Assembly (NCBI GenBank): GCA_021781775.1
Contig: JAJXWE010000040.1
Location: forward strand, 1 to 8,814
From: Pseudomonadota bacterium
Lineage (GTDB): Bacteria > Pseudomonadota > Gammaproteobacteria > Steroidobacterales > Steroidobacteraceae
Reading direction: 5' to 3'
DNA: 8,814 nt
Positions 6,087 through 8,814 of this stretch are shown piece after piece. A program made the translations under genes and the position numbers. A model generated the notes under the pieces. It was given only the letters and a program-made list of their open reading frames with translations. It did not search any database and was not told the origin of the DNA. Within the stretch, counting starts at the first letter, position 1; every line of letters begins with the position of its first letter.

Positions 6087-6509
6087 GTGAAATTCATCGT
6101 CATTTTTCTTGCGTTGGCGGGTGTGGCGGCGCTTGCGCTGCCGCGTGAGGCGCTGGCGCAGCCTGCCGACGCCTTCAGCCGGGTCTATGACCTGAACACC
6201 GTCGAGACCGTCTGGGGACGGGTGCTTGCCGTGCAGCGTATTGCCGGTTCCCGACGGGGCTCGTACGGTGAGCATCTCATTCTCAAAACCCGCACCGGCC
6301 GTCTCGTGGTGCATCTCGGCCCGGACTGGTTCATGCAGCGCCAGACGCTGCAAATCAAGCTGGATGATGAGCTGATGATCACCGGCTCGCGGGCGCTGCT
6401 CGGAGGCAAGCCGGTATTAATCGCCGCGCGCATCAGCAAAGCGCGCGAAACACTGATTCTGCGCGACGCTCAGGGGCTGCCCGTCTGGCGTGGTTCGCGT
6501 AATCCTTAA
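6087..6509 (+). CDS. Small exported protein, probably OB-fold-like, function unknown
   Basis: The 140-residue product starts with GTG and has a clear Sec signal peptide (KFIVIFLALAGVAALAL), with cleavage likely after ALA at residue 24 or 25. The mature part of about 115 residues is beta-rich: VETVWGRVLAVQRI, EHLILKTRTGRLVVHLGP, a WFMQRQTLQIKLDDELMITGSRALLGGKPVLIAARI stretch, and a C-terminal RDAQGLPVW. This strand order, with the HLGP and TGSR...GKPVLIAA segments, resembles small periplasmic proteins thought to adopt an OB-like barrel, often annotated only as hypothetical or 'DNA-binding'. I cannot name the family. There are no cysteines in the mature part, so it is not a cytochrome. It lies 53 bp upstream of the cytochrome c peroxidase gene in the same direction and probably shares its transcript. 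An accessory role for that enzyme in the periplasm is only a positional guess. Confidence 0.78.
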   Translation: MKFIVIFLALAGVAALALPREALAQPADAFSRVYDLNTVETVWGRVLAVQRIAGSRRGSYGEHLILKTRTGRLVVHLGPDWFMQRQTLQIKLDDELMITGSRALLGGKPVLIAARISKARETLILRDAQGLPVWRGSRNP

Positions 6510-6549
6510 TCAGAAATATGACGTCGGCCTCTCAGCGGCCGCCGATACC

Positions 6550-6555
6550 GAGGTG
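6550..6555 (+). promoter_or_regulatory. Shine-Dalgarno deciding the peroxidase GTG start
   Basis: GAGGTG lies seven bases before GTG 6563. An ATG at 6518 in the same frame lacks such a site and would put 15 polar residues before the signal peptide. Confidence 0.65.
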
Positions 6556-6562
6556 TGCAGTC

Positions 6563-7603
6563 GTGAAAACACAGCACGTTGCGCTCATTGCCGCAAGTCT
6601 CATCGCTGGCGCTGCCGTCGCGGCGGCTCCGCAGGTTCATTGGCAGGCGCTGCCGACTGTGGCGCCGGCGCCGGCTGACAATCCGACCACGCCGGCCCGC
6701 GTGGAGCTCGGGAAGATGTTGTTCTTCGATCCACGTCTGTCCTCGACCGGAACGGTGTCGTGCTTCTCCTGTCACAACGTGATGGAAGGTGGTGACGACC
6801 ATCGGCCGGTGTCGATCGGCGTGGAGGCGCAGCGCGGTGGTCGGAACGCACCGACCGTATGGAATGCGGCGTTCCTTTCGGTGCAGTTCTGGGATGGGCG
6901 GGCTCCGACGCTCGAGGAACAGGCCAAGGGGCCGCCGGCGAACCCGGTGGAAATGGGGATGAAGAGCCTGACTACGGAGATCGAGCGAATCCGCCTCATC
7001 CCCGGCTACGCACCCTACTTCCACCAGGCGTTCGGGCCAGGCGATGTCATCACCATGGACAATGCCGCGAAGGCGATCGCCGCGTACGAGCGGACGCTCA
7101 TCACTCCGGGAAGTGCCTATGACCGCTACGTTCAGGGCGATCACACCGCGTTGACCCCAGAGCAGGTTCGTGGCATGCAGGACTTCGCCTCGCTCGGCTG
7201 CGCGGGCTGTCACCAGGGTCCGAACTTCAGCGGTCCGCCGCTGCCGACCGGCACGGGATTCTTCGTGAAATTTCCCATTTATACTAATAACCCGTACGTG
7301 AGGAAATACGATCTGGAAAGCGACCTCGGCCGTTACGACGTGACGCATCAGGTTGCCGACAAGCACGTGTGGCGGGTCCCGGGGCTGCGCAATCTGGTGT
7401 ACACGGCGCCCTACATGCACAACGGCTCGGTGAAGACTCTGCCCGAGGCAGTGCGCGTCATGGGGGCGACCCAGCTCAATCGCACGCTCTCCGAGGCGCG
7501 GGTCCGAGACATCACCGCGTTTCTGACCGCGCTTACCGGTCCGTTCCCCGATCAGACCATGCCACGCCTGCCGCCGACGCCGGGGGACCTTCTTGGCCGG
7601 TGA
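6563..7603 (+). CDS. Di-heme cytochrome c peroxidase family protein, periplasmic
   Basis: Bacterial di-heme peroxidases reduce H2O2 to water in the periplasm with electrons from small c-type cytochromes. From GTG 6563 the product is 346 residues, with a signal peptide (HVALIAASLIAGAAVAAA) and two heme-attachment sites, CFSCH (67-71) and CAGCH (213-217). Family landmarks are LGKMLFFDPRLSSTGTVSC, RNAPTVWNAAF, QFWDGRAPTLEEQAKGP, the acidic NPVEMG, PYMHNGS (His286), and VMGATQLN, whose Met300 is the expected axial ligand of the high-potential heme. The position 16 residues after the first heme His, which is the distal His in the well-studied Pseudomonas enzyme (SIGH), is Val87 here (SIGVEAQRGGRN). 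The catalytic heme may therefore be five-coordinate without prior reduction. A MauG-like or other oxidase role is an alternative, but the Met ligand argues for peroxidase. It follows the exported protein by 53 bp. Confidence 0.92.
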   Translation: MKTQHVALIAASLIAGAAVAAAPQVHWQALPTVAPAPADNPTTPARVELGKMLFFDPRLSSTGTVSCFSCHNVMEGGDDHRPVSIGVEAQRGGRNAPTVWNAAFLSVQFWDGRAPTLEEQAKGPPANPVEMGMKSLTTEIERIRLIPGYAPYFHQAFGPGDVITMDNAAKAIAAYERTLITPGSAYDRYVQGDHTALTPEQVRGMQDFASLGCAGCHQGPNFSGPPLPTGTGFFVKFPIYTNNPYVRKYDLESDLGRYDVTHQVADKHVWRVPGLRNLVYTAPYMHNGSVKTLPEAVRVMGATQLNRTLSEARVRDITAFLTALTGPFPDQTMPRLPPTPGDLLGR

Positions 7604-7677
7604 GTGCTTGAAGCGCATGGCAGTACGCGCTGCAGGTGACCACCGTGCCCGCAGCGTATCGCGCTCGCGAGTCTGAT
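7604..7677. other. Spacer between peroxidase and htpX
   Basis: The 74 bases contain no convincing promoter or terminator. A GTG at 7636 opens the htpX frame earlier, but the added residues look non-homologous. Confidence 0.4.
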
Positions 7678-8574
7678 ATGAAGCGCATCATCTGGTTCGT
7701 GGCCGTCAATATCGCCGTGCTGGTCACGGTGACCGCGATCGTCGCGGCACTGGGACTTGACCGGTATCTCGGCGCGTACGGTTTGAGCCTGGGCGGATTG
7801 CTTACGCTGAGCGCTGTGTTCGGATTTGGTGGTGCCTTCGTTTCGTTGGCGCTTTCCAAATGGTTCGCCATCCGTTCGATGGGAGTGCGGCTCATTGATG
7901 TTCCACACAGTTCCATTGAGAGCCGCGTGCTCACCGCGGTTGCCGATCACGCCCGGCGGTTGCGACTCGGGATGCCGGCAGTCGGGATCTTCGAGTCACA
8001 GCAGTTGAACGCATTTGCCACTGGCGCGCGCCGCAATCACGCCCTGGTGGCGGTGAGCAGCGCTCTGGCCGAAGTGATGGATTCCGAGCAGCTCGAGGCA
8101 GTGCTCGGTCACGAAATGACGCACGTCGCAAATGGCGACATGATTACGCTCGGCCTGCTGCAGGGGGTGCTCAACACCTTCGTCATTTTCCTGGCGCGAG
8201 TGATTGGGTCGGCAATTGACGGTCTAGTCGGTGGCCGGCGGGACGATGGAGGGCAGCGCGGCATCTTTTATTTCCTCATCGTGATCGCCCTGGAGATCCT
8301 CTTCGGTGTGCTCGCCACGTTGATCGTGATGGCATTTTCCCGCCACCGCGAATACCGAGCGGATGCGGGCGGCGCAGCGCTTGCCGGAACACAGAGCATG
8401 ATCGGAGCACTACGCACCCTACAGCGCGATGCGGGCGCACAACTGCCCAGTCAATTGCGGGCGTTCGGTATCCACGGCGAGGCGCCCGGGGGCGTCCTTC
8501 GTCGACTGTTCATGAGCCATCCGCCGATCGAGGACCGCATCGCGGCGTTGGAGCAAGGCCGCCTGGGCGGGTGA
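7678..8574 (+). CDS. htpX: HtpX, inner-membrane zinc metalloprotease
   Basis: HtpX is an M48-family protease of the inner membrane that degrades misfolded or damaged membrane proteins with its active site facing the cytoplasm; in enteric bacteria it works alongside FtsH. The product is 298 residues, close to the usual 290 or so. Two N-terminal membrane helices (about 4-24 and 35-59) are followed by the cytosolic part with ESQQLNAFATG (106-116), the zinc motif HEMTH (145-149, Glu146 catalytic), and a third zinc ligand Glu225 in SRHREYRADAGGA. Two more hydrophobic stretches lie at about 155-177 and 196-220. MSHPPIEDRIAAL (279-291) is the typical ending. ATG 7678 gives the family start MKRI; an in-frame GTG at 7636 would add 14 unlikely residues. 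No strong Shine-Dalgarno precedes it. It follows the peroxidase gene in the same direction by 74 bp. Confidence 0.96.
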   Translation: MKRIIWFVAVNIAVLVTVTAIVAALGLDRYLGAYGLSLGGLLTLSAVFGFGGAFVSLALSKWFAIRSMGVRLIDVPHSSIESRVLTAVADHARRLRLGMPAVGIFESQQLNAFATGARRNHALVAVSSALAEVMDSEQLEAVLGHEMTHVANGDMITLGLLQGVLNTFVIFLARVIGSAIDGLVGGRRDDGGQRGIFYFLIVIALEILFGVLATLIVMAFSRHREYRADAGGAALAGTQSMIGALRTLQRDAGAQLPSQLRAFGIHGEAPGGVLRRLFMSHPPIEDRIAALEQGRLGG

Positions 8575-8644
8575 CTGGTTCGAGCGCGCTCGCGGCTCGG
8601 GGCGTGTTTCCCTGACTTCGGCTCTGCGGTGCGAGCGGCGTCGA
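8575..8644. other. Convergent intergenic gap after htpX
   Basis: Seventy bases separate the htpX stop from the stop of the opposite-strand gene. There is a perfect 12-bp palindrome CGAGCGCGCTCG at 8581-8592, but no T-run follows on either strand, so I do not call a terminator. Confidence 0.4.
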
Positions 8645-8814
8645 TTATTTCGCCTGCGAGGGCAGCTTGCGGGTCCGGCCGGCGATCATGAATCGACCGC
8701 GGCCCTGGTGGTGCAGCGTGCGCAGGGGTTCGCGTGGTGGACGGTACCAGGCTGCGAGGACCTGCATGACGAAGAAATTGTAGCGTGACATCAGGCGAGC
8801 ATCGACGACGCGGC
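8645..8814 (-). CDS. Unidentified protein, C-terminal end (5' part outside window)
   Basis: On the minus strand a frame is open from the window edge (base 8812) to a TAA at 8647-8645, giving 55 residues. The residues look like real protein: RVVDARLMSRYNFFVMQVLA, then AWYRPPREPLRTLHHQGRGR, and a basic ending FMIAGRTRKLPSQAK. I do not recognise the family. It is too short for a domain call. The first in-frame ATG inside the window (MSRYNFF) has no good Shine-Dalgarno, so continuation beyond the window is more likely than a 48-residue gene. It is convergent with htpX. Confidence 0.5.
   Translation of the reverse strand, partial: RVVDARLMSRYNFFVMQVLAAWYRPPREPLRTLHHQGRGRFMIAGRTRKLPSQAK

Noticed and set aside
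6506..7618. 370-codon minus-strand open frame opposite the peroxidase gene
   Set aside because: It mirrors a clear heme-protein gene, is rich in Arg and His as expected for antisense GC-rich frames, and shows no domain.
8581..8592. Perfect palindrome CGAGCGCGCTCG after htpX as a terminator
   Set aside because: The stem has no loop and no T-run follows on either strand; short CG-rich palindromes are common at this GC content.
1..8814. Search for tRNA, rRNA, CRISPR arrays, IS ends or phage genes
   Set aside because: No cloverleaf-like sequence, regular spaced repeats, transposase motifs or terminal inverted repeats were seen by eye.

Overview
The window is GC-rich chromosomal DNA with densely packed genes. 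It most resembles a free-living Gram-negative proteobacterium, probably a gammaproteobacterium. This is inferred from the gene content: an outer-membrane beta-barrel, a periplasmic di-heme peroxidase, HtpX and a YedK-type SRAP protein. No rRNA, tRNA, IS element, CRISPR array or phage gene is visible.

Layout. (1) 1-3465, plus strand: a tight gene run made of the C-terminal half of an exporter-type ABC ATPase (cut by the window edge), a signal-peptide-bearing outer-membrane barrel that starts inside the ABC stop codon (ATGA overlap), a histidine-phosphatase-superfamily enzyme, and UDP-glucose 6-dehydrogenase (ugd). (2) 3466-3777: a stretch without an intact gene. Its minus strand holds a decayed cytochrome P450 fragment with an in-frame stop, a frame change and no heme-cysteine loop. 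(3) 3778-4871: an abasic-site-sensing SRAP/YedK protein on the minus strand, divergent from a small four-cysteine zinc-ribbon protein. (4) 4905-5900: two divergently transcribed paralogous two-CBS-domain proteins sharing a 117-bp intergenic region rich in short direct and inverted repeats. (5) 6087-7603: a small exported, probably OB-fold-like protein followed by a di-heme cytochrome c peroxidase that lacks the usual distal histidine. (6) 7678-8574: the membrane zinc protease HtpX. (7) 8645-8814: the C-terminal end of an unidentified minus-strand gene.

Functionally, region 1 looks like envelope or surface-glycan work (export, outer membrane, UDP-glucuronate supply). Regions 3 to 6 are mostly maintenance and stress genes: DNA-lesion shielding, nucleotide-sensing CBS modules, periplasmic peroxide removal and membrane-protein quality control. 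I see no clear novel multi-gene defence or mobile system. The points most worth a second look are the P450 fossil, the mirrored CBS pair with its repeat-rich spacer, the divergent active-site positions in the SRAP and peroxidase proteins, and the conflict over the SRAP start.
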